Shown piece after piece: positions 7,960 to 16,940 of a DNA stretch of 64,000 bases; within the stretch, counting starts at the first letter, position 1; each line of letters opens with the position of its first letter. The stretch is from contig NZ_LFNF01000002.1 in the NCBI RefSeq assembly GCF_001045445.1, positions 992,001-1,056,000 of the forward strand, given 5' to 3'. Source of the stretch: Chryseobacterium sp. BLS98. GTDB lineage: Bacteria > Bacteroidota > Bacteroidia > Flavobacteriales > Weeksellaceae. The notes beneath the pieces were generated by a model. That model was not told the DNA's origin. It worked only from the letters and a program-made list of their open reading frames with translations, and searched no databases. A program made the translations under genes and the position numbers.

Positions 7960-10530
7960 TTAAAAATTGAATTTCAATCCGGCCATAATATAACCACGCA
8001 GAGCTGTTGTAGAAATCTCATCTATACCAAGCTGGCTTGTATAACTATTGATATACTGAAAAGAGTTTAAATTGAGAATGTTATTAAACTGCAGATTGTA
8101 TTCAAAGTTTGATTTTTCTTTTCTGTATGAAATCTGACCTCCAATTAAAAAGTTCCTGAGTGTAGTTTCTCCTGTTTTCTGTATTAAATACTCCCCTAAA
8201 ACATTGCCTATCCATTCTTTTTTAATATTGGCTCTTACCCCAAAAGACAGTTTTATATTATCCTGTTTAGAGGTGGTATCATAAAAACTCTGCTCAAAAA
8301 TACTTTTAGTAAAAGTGTAACCCAAATCGAACTGTAAAGGCTTGTTTTTAAAATTCGTAGAAAGTTTTTGGGACAGTTCAAAATTCTGAACGGAAGAAAT
8401 ATTTTCATTATCGCTGATGAAATTGACGTTCCTATTTAAAGCACTCGTAAATTTTGTTTTTAAAATATAATTTTTACTAATTCTCCGGTCACCTGCAAAC
8501 AGAAATATGAACCGGTCATTATATTTCCCGATTGTATTTTCCATGCCTGAAAATGTCCCGTAATTGGTTGTATTGGTCGTATAGCTAGGCTGTGTTTTAT
8601 CATACATCAGCATTAAAAACATACTGCTTCCTTTTTCTAAATAGGCGCGATGAAATGTTAATTTATAACTATCTGTATTGCTCAGTAAACTGGGCGTAAG
8701 GTTTATATTCTGATTAAAATACAGATCCTTGGTATATAAAGGATTATACTGGAGAAGCTTTAAACCAGGAAGTTTGTACTTGGAGTTATATTCAAAACTT
8801 ATTTCCATATTGGCTTTGGATACGGGACTATACTGCAACCTCAGCCTTTTCTCAAAATAATGCTTTTCATATTCATTGACATTCAGAAAATGAGAACTTA
8901 AAGAAGCTGATAAATCAAATTTCCCTAACTGTCTGTAAACATTCAGATCATTGATATAGTGATAAGTTTTAAGTATTCTGTTCTCGCTGGTCTGGGATAC
9001 GGACTCAGTAAGTTCTGATTCTTCATTTTTATAAGAAAATCCTGAATGGAAATTAACATTAACAAAATTGTTTTTATTCTTTAAATAAAAGTCCAGTCCA
9101 TATCTGTTTGAATTGACATCATATTGCTGAAACAATGAAGTATTACCGGTCAGGAACAGATTATTATTTGACAAGATATTTAAACCTCCCGAATAATCTT
9201 CATTCAGCTGGCTGAAGGCAAAGATTATTTTTGAGTTATTCAACTGTTTATTCCACGAAAGGAAATTACTTATCCCATTATTTTTTACCGTATTATTAAT
9301 TGCATAAAAATTGGCATTGACTGGAGCATATCGATCTACATTTTGGTTAAAATCATCCTGAGTAGGGTTATAACCGAAATTATAATACAGAAAACTCTCA
9401 TCTGCAAAGCTTTTTTTCATTTTAATCTGAGTAGTGCCTAAAAAACCTTTATTGTTTTCTGTCCTTTGCTCATAGAAGTTAAAATCCTTTGACTGGCCTT
9501 CGAATACAGTCCTTTTAGAAGTTGAAAATTTATCCAGCTGTGCATTATTGAAAATAGAAAAAGCCGTAATGCTAAAATTATTTTTCGACTTGGAATATTG
9601 CAGGGCTCCAAACTGGTTATCTTTAGATTTTACTTTTCCGTCGTTATTAAGAAATGTAGGAATGTCTATATTTGAATTATTATCGGCATTATCTATATCC
9701 TCCTGCGTATTCATTTCGTAAAAATCCATGAAGCTGATAGGATCCTTAGCAATATTATTGGCGTCCGCAATCAAAGCTAAATTTCCAAGCTTTCCGAGCC
9801 TGAATAAATTGGCATGCCCCAGATATGAATTTTTAGTCCCGTAATTGGCTTCTATATTTCCGGTAACTTTTCCTTTATACTCTTCTTTCAACTTTAAATT
9901 AAGTGCTGTGGATCGATTGCCGTTAATGGTTGTATAGTTTTGCCAGAGATCAATACTTTCAACCATATCAGCTGAAATATTCTGAGTAGCCATTTTATGG
10001 TTCTTCCCAAAAAACTCGTTTCCTTCTATTAAAACCTGTCCTATGGATTTCCCTTTATAGGTTACTTTTCCATTTTCATTAATATTAAGTCCCGGAAGCT
10101 TTTTGATGAGATCTTCGGTTGTTCTTTCTGTACCGTCTCTTACAGCTTTCAGATTAAAAGCTATCGTATCTTCTTTGGCACTGGCTATTTTGGGACGTGC
10201 TTTTATTTCTACTGTAGGAATTGTTTTAACCTGGGATTCCAATACCACTTCAAAATCATTTTTTTCGTTGGTATTAATCTCTAACACTTTTGTTTTGTAT
10301 AATAAAGAGGTAAATTTCAGGGAAAAAATCCCTTTTTCGGAAAGCAGGAAAGTACAAACGCCTTTATCGTTTGTTTTTTGAAAATTTAAGATTTTTTCGT
10401 TTTTAAGAAGCTGAACGTTTACTTCAGAAATAGGAGTTCCGTTCGCTTCTTTAACTTCAATATTAATATTTTGTGAAAAAGAATAGCTGAAAAGCAATAA
10501 AAAAACAATGACTGAATATTTAAAATTCAT
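7960..10530 (-). CDS. TonB-dependent-receptor-like outer-membrane protein
   Basis: 856 aa with a signal peptide (about 1-19), a carboxypeptidase-regulatory-like beta domain (about 20-95), a plug-like domain (about 105-215, including RTTEDLIKKLPGLNIN and GKSIGQVLIEGNEFFG), then a long beta-barrel ending in phenylalanine (GYIMAGLKFNF). No TonB box was identified. It belongs to the TonB-receptor-like outer-membrane beta-barrel group that is commonly adjacent to GLPGLI proteins. Its ATG overlaps the stop of the GLPGLI gene (TAATG), so translation is coupled. The substrate, and the direction of transport if any, are unknown. Confidence 0.85.
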   Translation of the reverse strand: MNFKYSVIVFLLLFSYSFSQNINIEVKEANGTPISEVNVQLLKNEKILNFQKTNDKGVCTFLLSEKGIFSLKFTSLLYKTKVLEINTNEKNDFEVVLESQVKTIPTVEIKARPKIASAKEDTIAFNLKAVRDGTERTTEDLIKKLPGLNINENGKVTYKGKSIGQVLIEGNEFFGKNHKMATQNISADMVESIDLWQNYTTINGNRSTALNLKLKEEYKGKVTGNIEANYGTKNSYLGHANLFRLGKLGNLALIADANNIAKDPISFMDFYEMNTQEDIDNADNNSNIDIPTFLNNDGKVKSKDNQFGALQYSKSKNNFSITAFSIFNNAQLDKFSTSKRTVFEGQSKDFNFYEQRTENNKGFLGTTQIKMKKSFADESFLYYNFGYNPTQDDFNQNVDRYAPVNANFYAINNTVKNNGISNFLSWNKQLNNSKIIFAFSQLNEDYSGGLNILSNNNLFLTGNTSLFQQYDVNSNRYGLDFYLKNKNNFVNVNFHSGFSYKNEESELTESVSQTSENRILKTYHYINDLNVYRQLGKFDLSASLSSHFLNVNEYEKHYFEKRLRLQYSPVSKANMEISFEYNSKYKLPGLKLLQYNPLYTKDLYFNQNINLTPSLLSNTDSYKLTFHRAYLEKGSSMFLMLMYDKTQPSYTTNTTNYGTFSGMENTIGKYNDRFIFLFAGDRRISKNYILKTKFTSALNRNVNFISDNENISSVQNFELSQKLSTNFKNKPLQFDLGYTFTKSIFEQSFYDTTSKQDNIKLSFGVRANIKKEWIGNVLGEYLIQKTGETTLRNFLIGGQISYRKEKSNFEYNLQFNNILNLNSFQYINSYTSQLGIDEISTTALRGYIMAGLKFNF

Positions 10531-11276
10531 TATAGCCTGATGTCTGTATGCGTTTCTTTTACTTTTGAAGCATTTTTCATAATCTCCTGAATTTTATCCC
10601 CGTCTTTTTCCTGGTCTAAAACTTTAAGTTTCGGGTTCATCGCCTCAAAATCGGCTGCTTTTCCATCATTACTTATTTTGGTTGCATAGACAATAAAATT
10701 GGCAGATTCCACTTTCAATACAAGACCGGGAAAACTGTTATATACATAAGGACCTGCACTTACCGGAAATTCTTCTGCATACCATACTTTTACCAGGCCT
10801 CCATTATCTAATGTAACCTCTGCTAATTTGCAGGTATATTTTTCAATCTGCTCTACATCATCTTTATACTCTACTTTAGAAAATTTAGGAGTATAATATT
10901 TATAAAATTCATCATCTCCAAAATTTTGATATTGGTAGAAACCTGGATCATTTTTTTTATGAAAAATTTTAATAGGTTTTATAACAAAAGATTCCTTTGT
11001 TATATTCGTAGTCCTTTCATCAACTTTTTTTCTTTCTTTTTCATTTACAAATCCTTCAGCAGTAATATTTTTATAAAAAGTATTTCCTTCATTAAAGTAA
11101 AGGATTTGCTTTTGAGGTTTTTTAAGCTTTTCTTCAGCCTGATTTTTAAATGCACTTGAAGATTCCGAAGAATATTCATTAAGATTCTGCTTATTTACAT
11201 ATTCATATTCTACTTTTAAATTCTGAGCATGAATAAGATTTAAAAAGAATAAAGAGATAAAAAGAGTGTATTTCAT
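10530..11276 (-). CDS. GLPGLI family protein
   Basis: 248 aa, signal peptide MKYTLFISLFFLNLIHAQ, then the family pattern of a beta-rich protein with the hallmark SFPGLVLKVES (corresponding to GLPGLIL) in the C-terminal third and the conserved KVWYAEEFPVSAGPYVY before it. GLPGLI proteins (TIGR01200) are Bacteroidota-specific exported proteins of unknown function. It overlaps the next gene by one base (TAATG), suggesting stoichiometric production with the outer-membrane barrel. Confidence 0.85.
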   Translation of the reverse strand: MKYTLFISLFFLNLIHAQNLKVEYEYVNKQNLNEYSSESSSAFKNQAEEKLKKPQKQILYFNEGNTFYKNITAEGFVNEKERKKVDERTTNITKESFVIKPIKIFHKKNDPGFYQYQNFGDDEFYKYYTPKFSKVEYKDDVEQIEKYTCKLAEVTLDNGGLVKVWYAEEFPVSAGPYVYNSFPGLVLKVESANFIVYATKISNDGKAADFEAMNPKLKVLDQEKDGDKIQEIMKNASKVKETHTDIRL

Positions 11277-11294
11277 ATCTAATAAATTGTATTT

Positions 11295-11326
11295 ATAAGA
11301 GCGTCTAAATAACCAGACGCTCTTAT
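11295..11326 (-). promoter_or_regulatory. Strong intercistronic hairpin in the GLPGLI cassette
   Basis: A 12-bp perfect stem (ATAAGAGCGTCT at 11295-11306 with AGACGCTCTTAT at 11315-11326) and an 8-nt loop, between the small secreted protein gene and the GLPGLI gene. In the minus direction no T-run follows, so it is a leaky terminator or a 3'-end stabiliser rather than a full stop. Confidence 0.7.
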
Positions 11327-11352
11327 TATTATACTTTCAGTAAGCACATTGT

Positions 11353-11643
11353 TTAGCAACCATACCAATAGGTGGTCATCACTAAATCAGTTGATTTTGT
11401 TACAATAAGATTTCCCATACCATCATCAAAATAACTGTAAGTAACCTCAGTAGTAAAAACAGTTTGATGACAGATATTTTTTACATCTACTGCTTTTTCA
11501 TTAGAGTTTGCTTTAACAGTTGTAGATTTCAAAGATACAGATTCTTTGTTGTCATTAGAAAAATTATGAGCTGGTGCATTGCTCTTAGCAAATCCTAAAG
11601 TGGTCCCCGCGAATAGCATCGCTGTGAATAAGAATGTTTTCAT
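11353..11643 (-). CDS. Small secreted protein with two cysteines, unknown function
   Basis: 96 aa. A clear signal peptide ends at about residue 19 (GTTLGFA), leaving a mature part of about 77 aa with a Ser/Thr/Asn/Lys-rich linker and a C-terminal core. That core holds its only two Cys, in ICHQT and as the very last residue (TTYWYGC). A Cys at the extreme C-terminus of an exported protein suggests a disulfide or a processed peptide; this is inference. First gene of a minus-strand cassette with the GLPGLI and TonB-like genes, separated from them by a strong hairpin. Not recognised as any named family. Confidence 0.7.
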   Translation of the reverse strand: MKTFLFTAMLFAGTTLGFAKSNAPAHNFSNDNKESVSLKSTTVKANSNEKAVDVKNICHQTVFTTEVTYSYFDDGMGNLIVTKSTDLVMTTYWYGC

Positions 11644-12055
11644 TGTTTGTTTAATTTTTAAATTGAGTAAATTATTTTACATGGTTTTTCGCTGATCAGC
11701 TTTATAATTATTCTTTATACTGTACACATACAAAGAATAAATATTAATTTTTACCCCCACAGCAAAGATGCATTAAGATTAAATGATAATGCAAACACAT
11801 AGCTTATAGATTTATAAATCCATGAGCTTAATTTTATAAATCCACAAACAGTAAACAATTGAATATAAACATCTTATTATTTCTAATAGAACTTAGACCT
11901 ATTCTTTATAACTTTCTTTAAAATAGATAGGAAATAGCACTTACAATTGCTTTACTTTCTCAGAATTTCCCTTTTGTGATAAAAAAATGAGTATAAAAAT
12001 TGATTCTGCCCCTTATTTTCTGTCATCTATACCACCAATTTTAATAATATATAAC

Positions 12056-12086
12056 AATAAAAAAATCCCCGAATTGCTTCGGGGAT
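12056..12086 (-). terminator. Isolated minus-strand terminator 1
   Basis: ATCCCCGAA/TTCGGGGAT 9-bp stem with a TTGC loop (12065-12086), followed on the minus strand by a long T-run. No minus-strand gene lies within 780 nt upstream. Confidence 0.7.
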
Positions 12087-12434
12087 AAAAACTAATAACC
12101 ATGAAAACTCAAATTAAACATGAGTTGCTTCATATATTGAAAAATCGTGCCAAAGTTTTAATGACAAGAAAATATTTTTTGAATGAAATAATGATCATAC
12201 CAATAATCAATCCTTCCTGAATAACCTATAAATAAAGCAATTCCAGCATGTTAGACACCAATTCCTCCGGCTATCATATGTATTTCCATGACGAATATCA
12301 TGTTTTGAAACTATTATAATGAGCTAATTCTTTTATTCTGCTTTTTAGCAGAACCTTCGTTAAAACTAAAACGGCATTTATGTCAGAAAAGTATAAAGAG
12401 AAATTCTTTTAAAGAAAAGCATCCTTGCATAAAT

Positions 12435-12457
12435 AAAAAAGCCTCCATTGCGGAGGC
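12435..12457 (-). terminator. Isolated minus-strand terminator 2
   Basis: GCCTCC/GGAGGC stem with an ATTGC loop (12441-12457) and a six-T tail on the minus strand. It shares the flank TTTGTGTTTTTGAG (minus strand) with terminator 3, although no gene lies between them. Confidence 0.7.
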
Positions 12458-12790
12458 CTCAAAAACACAAATGATGAAAAAAATTTTTATAATTTAAAAT
12501 AATAAACTATTCATTATAATTCTACATTTCAAAAATAGTGCTTTTCTCTTTTTATATTTTATGAGTTCAGTCATAAATGTATTTTTTATCGAAATTATTT
12601 CCAATTAATAAATATAAAAGCCAACTCAAACAGCTGAATATCAGCATACCAATTCACGGGAAATCTATCAACTCCTGAATTATCGGACTTACAAACTTCA
12701 CAGGTTGATCAATAAAGTAAAGTAACTTTAAATATATGAGAACAGCTTCTCAGAAATGGGAAACTTTTTATTTAATATTATTCAGCATAA

Positions 12791-12812
12791 AAATAGCCTC
12801 CAGCAGGAGGCT
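12791..12812 (-). terminator. Minus-strand terminator 3, after the lipoprotein gene
   Basis: AGCCTCC/GGAGGCT 7-bp stem with a 4-nt loop (12795-12812), then TATTTTT on the minus strand, 63 nt past the stop of the lipoprotein gene. Confidence 0.75.
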
Positions 12813-12874
12813 CAAAAACACAAATTAAAAATCCTCATATGAGAATTTATAAAGTAGTCTGATCTTTCCCTGAA

Positions 12875-13321
12875 CTACTCAGCCCAGGTCATAGGAATAT
12901 ATACCGTAATATATCCGTCTGCATCTACCTGAGCATCCGATACAGTTCCTGTCACAGAACCATAACCAGCCCAACCGCCTTGTCCCTGCATCGCAGAAAA
13001 GGTGTATGTTCCCGCTGGAATTCCTTCATTATATGCCGGAAGAGCCTGAAAACCACCACCGTAATACGTATCATAAACTTCACCTGTAACTGTATTCTCA
13101 GCCAGGAAGCTTCCTACATCATAGTTTCCTGAAAGAGACTTCGTACCATCCAGGTTAACAATACCGAATCTTAGCTTGTAAGTCTGAGTCTTCAAAACCT
13201 GTTTAGAGGTTTCCGAATGCGTCTGAGGTTGAACATCCGATATCATTTCATCGTTTGAACATGATAAGGCCATAATTGACAGGGCCACAAAAGCCATTGT
13301 TTTAAAAACTGATATTTTCAT
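12875..13321 (-). CDS. Putative lipoprotein, unknown function
   Basis: 148 aa. A lipobox-bearing signal peptide (MALSC, lipidated Cys near residue 21) is followed by SNDEM, then a Gly/Tyr-rich beta body (GGGFQALPAYNEG, GQGGWAGYGSVTG). The ATG at 13321 is chosen because it begins directly at the signal peptide; an earlier in-frame start at 13411 would prepend 30 non-signal residues. Single gene with its own terminator. No family recognised. Confidence 0.7.
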   Translation of the reverse strand: MKISVFKTMAFVALSIMALSCSNDEMISDVQPQTHSETSKQVLKTQTYKLRFGIVNLDGTKSLSGNYDVGSFLAENTVTGEVYDTYYGGGFQALPAYNEGIPAGTYTFSAMQGQGGWAGYGSVTGTVSDAQVDADGYITVYIPMTWAE

Positions 13322-13558
13322 AATAAAGTAATTTGGTATTTCCAAAAGTAACCAATTCATATGAATTGAATAAAAACTTTTAATTAACTTAAAATTACAT
13401 CCGGACCGCATGACAAGCTAAAATGCTGAAATTTTTCCTGCCACTTTTTTATCGGAGGCACCACTTTAACACTTATTAACTAAATTTTGGCTTCATAATT
13501 GGAAATAAAAAGAAAGTTGCCACCGTTTCGGTTGAGACTACTTATTAAAATTTGAATT

Positions 13559-14119
13559 ATGAGAAAGATAGTATTAGCAGGTTTTTTATCAGTTTTTTTA
13601 CTGACAGCCTGTAAAAAAGACGAAAGGACAGCTGAAAAATCTCTTGAAGAGCAAAAACTTGAATTTCAGGCAAGACAGCTTGAAATAGAAAAACAAAAGC
13701 TGGCCATCGAGAAAGAAAAAATAGTATACGAAGCGCAGAAAAAAGCAGACAGTATCTCTGAAAGCAAAAAATCTCAGGCAGCGGCTGCAGCCAATTCAAA
13801 GCCTCAGATCATAAGAGAAACAAGAACAGTATATAGAGACAGAGGATCCAATTCCAATTCAGGAGGCGAAACCTATGCAAATAATGGTAACAGCTCTTCA
13901 CAGGGTACCGGTACTACCGCCACCCAAAAGAAAGGATGGAGTAAAGCAGCCAAAGGAACAGCTATTGGTGCCGTAGGTGGTGCTGCATTAGGAGCTATTG
14001 TTGCTAAGAAAAACAGAGGTCTTGGAGCCGTGATAGGCGGTGTCGTTGGGGGTGCAACCGGTTATACGATCGGTAGGGCCGGAGATAGAAAAGACGGAAG
14101 AGTTCAGCCACGTAATTAA
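13559..14119 (+). CDS. Lipoprotein with coiled coil and glycine-zipper segment
   Basis: 186 aa. Lipobox LLTAC (Cys near residue 19), then a charged coiled coil (about 28-72, rich in Glu, Lys and Gln), a Ser/Asn/Gly linker, and a C-terminal glycine-zipper (about 138-175; GAVGGAALGAIVA and GAVIGGVVGGATGYTIG) of the YMGG-like or OmpA-associated type, which can insert in membranes. The role is probably envelope-associated; the exact function is unknown. ATG 13559, with the terminator 20 nt after the stop. Confidence 0.8.
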   Translation: MRKIVLAGFLSVFLLTACKKDERTAEKSLEEQKLEFQARQLEIEKQKLAIEKEKIVYEAQKKADSISESKKSQAAAAANSKPQIIRETRTVYRDRGSNSNSGGETYANNGNSSSQGTGTTATQKKGWSKAAKGTAIGAVGGAALGAIVAKKNRGLGAVIGGVVGGATGYTIGRAGDRKDGRVQPRN

Positions 14120-14139
14120 TATTTTTACGATAACATATA

Positions 14140-14170
14140 AAGATTGCTTATTTTTAAGCAATCTTTTTTT
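14140..14170 (+). terminator. Terminator abutting the next start codon
   Basis: AAGATTGCTTA/TAAGCAATCTT 11-bp stem, TTTT loop, seven T residues ending at 14170. The next gene's ATG is at 14171. Confidence 0.85.
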
Positions 14171-15802
14171 ATGATCCTAATTCTCCTTTCTTCAGTTCTT
14201 ATCCTTTCAGTGCTAGCAGGCTGGGGGAAAGTAATAGAAAGCTTCCTGGGAACTCTTTCCGGAGAAGTTACCGGCAGTATTCTGACCGGAACAATGGGGC
14301 TCAGCATGATATGGACTGTTTTGTCTTTTTTTATACCTATTAATATATATGTAGAAATTCCATTCGTACTCACCGGAGTTTTTTTCTTTTTTAAAAAGAA
14401 AATGTATCAGGAGATTAATCAGTTTTCAAAGAAAGATACCCTTTTAATTGGAGGCATTTCACTTGTTATTTTATACTGCAGCGCTTTCCATCCTTATATA
14501 TTGGATCATTTTGGATATTATATCCCTTCTATTAAATGGATTACAGAATATGGACTGGTAAAAGGAATTTCTAATCTCGATCTTACATTGGGGCAGATGT
14601 CCGTCTGGCATATTTTTCAGGCCGGGTTTTCCGATTTTTCTGATCCATTTTTAAGGATTAATGCCATCTTACTTATTGCTTACACGCTTTATATTTTTAA
14701 AAGCAAAACCTGGATTCAGCTGTGCTTTATTCCCATATTGCTGCTTTTTTCACAGTCTCCCAGCCCGGATCTTCCCGTCATTGTTTTATCACTCATCCTT
14801 CTGAATGAGATTCTTAAAGAAAACAGAAATATCACTCTTCTCTTTTCTTTTGCTGTTTTTGTTTTTTCCATAAAACCCACAATGATATGGTTACCATTAC
14901 TGGTATTTTTATATTCTGTATTTATTTTAAAACCTAATTATAAAAGCTGGCTCCCGGGAACAGGAATTCTTATTTTATTCTTTATTAAAAATATATGGAC
15001 ATTCGGGTATCCTATATTTCCTGTGGCTGCAGGTGATTTTGGTTTCAGCTGGAAACCCAACCCGGAAGTATTAAAAATTTCATCACAATATGCTGTTCAG
15101 AAAACCTACGACATGCAGTATACATATGAGGAAATACAAAAGCTTTCTTCTGTTGAAGCCTTCAAAAACTGGTTTACACTGCAAGGCATTAAATCAAAAA
15201 TCAACCTATTTTTCATTCTAAGCCTGATTTTGTTTTCGGTTTTTGCTATTGTTAAAAAGAAAAAGATCATCAGCCTGATCTGCATTTCAATCCTGGTAAA
15301 AAGTGTATGTGTTTTAGCCTTTTCAGCACAGTATCGGTTTTTTATTGACGTGTTTTTTGTTATATTTTTTGTTCTGCTCGTTCATCTTAACAAAAAAAAT
15401 GCTCTTGTTTTTTTCTCACTATCAGGAATGTTAGTAATAGGAATTTTAAGCTTTCCTACTTTAATCCGAAACTACATTCCCAGTTTCAGACCGGGAAATT
15501 TCATGGCCGGAATAAAAAAAGAACAGATTTATAGACCTTCAACCTATCATTACAATAAATTTAAAACCTTCCGGACAGGAAACTTAAAATTCAATGTATC
15601 AAAAGATTATCCTTTTAATTTTGATACTCCTGTTCCCGCAATTTCAGCAAGTTATATTATTGATGATGTCAATGCCGGAATTTTCCCACAATACATCGAC
15701 CCAAAAAATATTAAAAAGGGATTTATCTGGAAAAAACTCACTCCAGAAGAAAAAAAGGAAGCAGGAAACGTTATCAATAATATCAAAAACATTGATAAAT
15801 AG
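14171..15802 (+). CDS. Polytopic membrane protein, LIC_10190-like / GT-C-like
   Basis: About 543 aa with roughly 10-12 hydrophobic segments spread over the first 430 residues and a soluble C-terminal tail. The loop HFGYYIPSIKWITEYGL, followed by LGQMSVWHIFQAGF, resembles the first luminal loop of GT-C-type or LIC_10190 family membrane proteins found in Bacteroidota envelope polysaccharide loci. That assignment is from memory and tentative. The frame opens further upstream at 14144, but that part is the terminator hairpin of the previous gene, so ATG 14171 is the earliest credible start. How it is transcribed just past a terminator is unclear. Confidence 0.6.
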   Translation: MILILLSSVLILSVLAGWGKVIESFLGTLSGEVTGSILTGTMGLSMIWTVLSFFIPINIYVEIPFVLTGVFFFFKKKMYQEINQFSKKDTLLIGGISLVILYCSAFHPYILDHFGYYIPSIKWITEYGLVKGISNLDLTLGQMSVWHIFQAGFSDFSDPFLRINAILLIAYTLYIFKSKTWIQLCFIPILLLFSQSPSPDLPVIVLSLILLNEILKENRNITLLFSFAVFVFSIKPTMIWLPLLVFLYSVFILKPNYKSWLPGTGILILFFIKNIWTFGYPIFPVAAGDFGFSWKPNPEVLKISSQYAVQKTYDMQYTYEEIQKLSSVEAFKNWFTLQGIKSKINLFFILSLILFSVFAIVKKKKIISLICISILVKSVCVLAFSAQYRFFIDVFFVIFFVLLVHLNKKNALVFFSLSGMLVIGILSFPTLIRNYIPSFRPGNFMAGIKKEQIYRPSTYHYNKFKTFRTGNLKFNVSKDYPFNFDTPVPAISASYIIDDVNAGIFPQYIDPKNIKKGFIWKKLTPEEKKEAGNVINNIKNIDK

Positions 15803-15840
15803 AACAAATCCAGAAACTTTATTATCTGAAGAAAAATAGG

Positions 15841-15848
15841 TAATTTTG
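15841..15848 (+). promoter_or_regulatory. -7 element of aroC
   Basis: TAATTTTG matches TAnnTTTG and ends 4 nt before the aroC ATG, so the transcript would begin at or next to the start codon. No good -33 TTTG is visible. Confidence 0.45.
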
Positions 15849-15852
15849 TACT

Positions 15853-16923
15853 ATGTTCAACACATTAGGTAATCTTCTCAGTCTTACAACATTTGGAGAA
15901 AGTCACGGCGTGGCTTACGGCGGTATCATCAATAATTTCCCGGCAGGTTTAACGGTAGATTTCGATAAAATTCAATATGAATTGGATCGCAGGAAACCCG
16001 GCCAGTCCGCAATTGTCACTCAAAGGAAAGAAAGTGACACGGTAAAATTCCTTTCAGGAATCTTCGAGGGGAAAACAACAGGTACTCCAATCGGTTTTAT
16101 TATCGAAAACGAAAATCAGAAGTCGAAAGACTATGATCATATTGCAGATTCGTATCGTCCGAGTCATGCAGATTTTACGTATGACCAGAAATTCGGGATC
16201 AGGGACTATCGTGGTGGCGGGAAATCTTCAGCAAGGGAAACCATCAACTGGGTAGTTGCGGGAGCATTGGCCAAACAGCTTTTATCCAGCATTGAGATCA
16301 ATGCGTATGTATCTTCCGTAGGCGATATTTTCTGTGAAAAACCTTACCAGGCTTTAGACTTTTCAAAAACGGAAAGTAATGTTGTGCGTTGCCCGGATGC
16401 CGAAACTGCTGAAAGAATGATCGAAAGAATCAAAGAAATCAAAAAAGAAGGCAATACCATTGGCGGAACCGTTACCTGCGTGATCAAAAATGTTCCTGTA
16501 GGAATCGGGGAACCTATATTTTCCAAGCTCCAGGCCGAATTGGGAAAAGCGATGCTGAATATCAACGCCTGTAAAGGATTTGAATATGGAAGTGGTTTCT
16601 GCGGAGCTAAAATGACCGGAAAAGAGCATAATGATGCTTTTAATACAGATTTCACCACTAAATCTAACCTTTCAGGAGGAATTCAGGGAGGAATCTCTAA
16701 CGGGATGGATATTTATTTCCGTGCGGCATTCAAACCTGTGGCCACGATCTTAAGACCTCAGGACAGTGTGGACAAACATGGAAATCCTGTAATTGTAGAA
16801 GGAAAAGGACGTCACGACCCATGTGTAGTGCCGAGAGCTGTTCCTGTTGTGGAAAGTCTCGCGGCATTTGTACTGGCCGATTTATTTTTGATCAACAAGA
16901 CAAGAAACATCAATAATTTTTAA
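15853..16923 (+). CDS. aroC: Chorismate synthase
   Basis: Last shikimate-pathway step: EPSP to chorismate, needing reduced FMN. 356 aa, normal length. Family signatures [10 protein letters not shown] (15-24), [25 protein letters not shown] and the C-terminal [16 protein letters not shown] are all present and intact. It starts a three-gene run with two thioredoxin-fold genes (18 and 45 nt gaps). ATG 15853. Confidence 0.97.
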   Translation: MFNTLGNLLSLTTFGESHGVAYGGIINNFPAGLTVDFDKIQYELDRRKPGQSAIVTQRKESDTVKFLSGIFEGKTTGTPIGFIIENENQKSKDYDHIADSYRPSHADFTYDQKFGIRDYRGGGKSSARETINWVVAGALAKQLLSSIEINAYVSSVGDIFCEKPYQALDFSKTESNVVRCPDAETAERMIERIKEIKKEGNTIGGTVTCVIKNVPVGIGEPIFSKLQAELGKAMLNINACKGFEYGSGFCGAKMTGKEHNDAFNTDFTTKSNLSGGIQGGISNGMDIYFRAAFKPVATILRPQDSVDKHGNPVIVEGKGRHDPCVVPRAVPVVESLAAFVLADLFLINKTRNINNF

Positions 16924-16940
16924 TATAAATATTTTTGGTA

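Larger units (their letters stand above)
11644..12874. other. Gene-poor 1.2 kb stretch
   Basis: No convincing ORF on either strand. It is very A+T-rich and carries three isolated minus-strand terminator hairpins (12065, 12441 and 12795) and a hairpin TTCTGC/GCAGAA near 12336-12354. Short frames exist, for example 39 codons on the plus strand from 12101 and about 31 open minus-strand codons ending near 12658, but none has recognisable sequence or start context. The part next to 11643 must hold the promoter of the minus-strand cassette; a 10-bp palindrome GCTGATCAGC sits at 11691-11700. Confidence 0.6.

Noticed and set aside
12101..12220. 39-codon plus-strand ORF starting MKTQIKHELLH in the gene-poor stretch
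   Set aside because: It follows a hairpin that works as a terminator only on the other strand, has no recognised relative and no clear promoter.
12494..12573. 26-codon minus-strand ORF starting MTELIKYKK
   Set aside because: Too short, A/T-driven composition and no start context.
11644..12874. Insertion-sequence remnant
   Set aside because: No terminal inverted repeats, target duplications or transposase-like peptide could be recognised.
15594..15839. 81-codon plus frame overlapping the end of the membrane-protein gene
   Set aside because: Out-of-frame shadow of a long, better-supported coding region.
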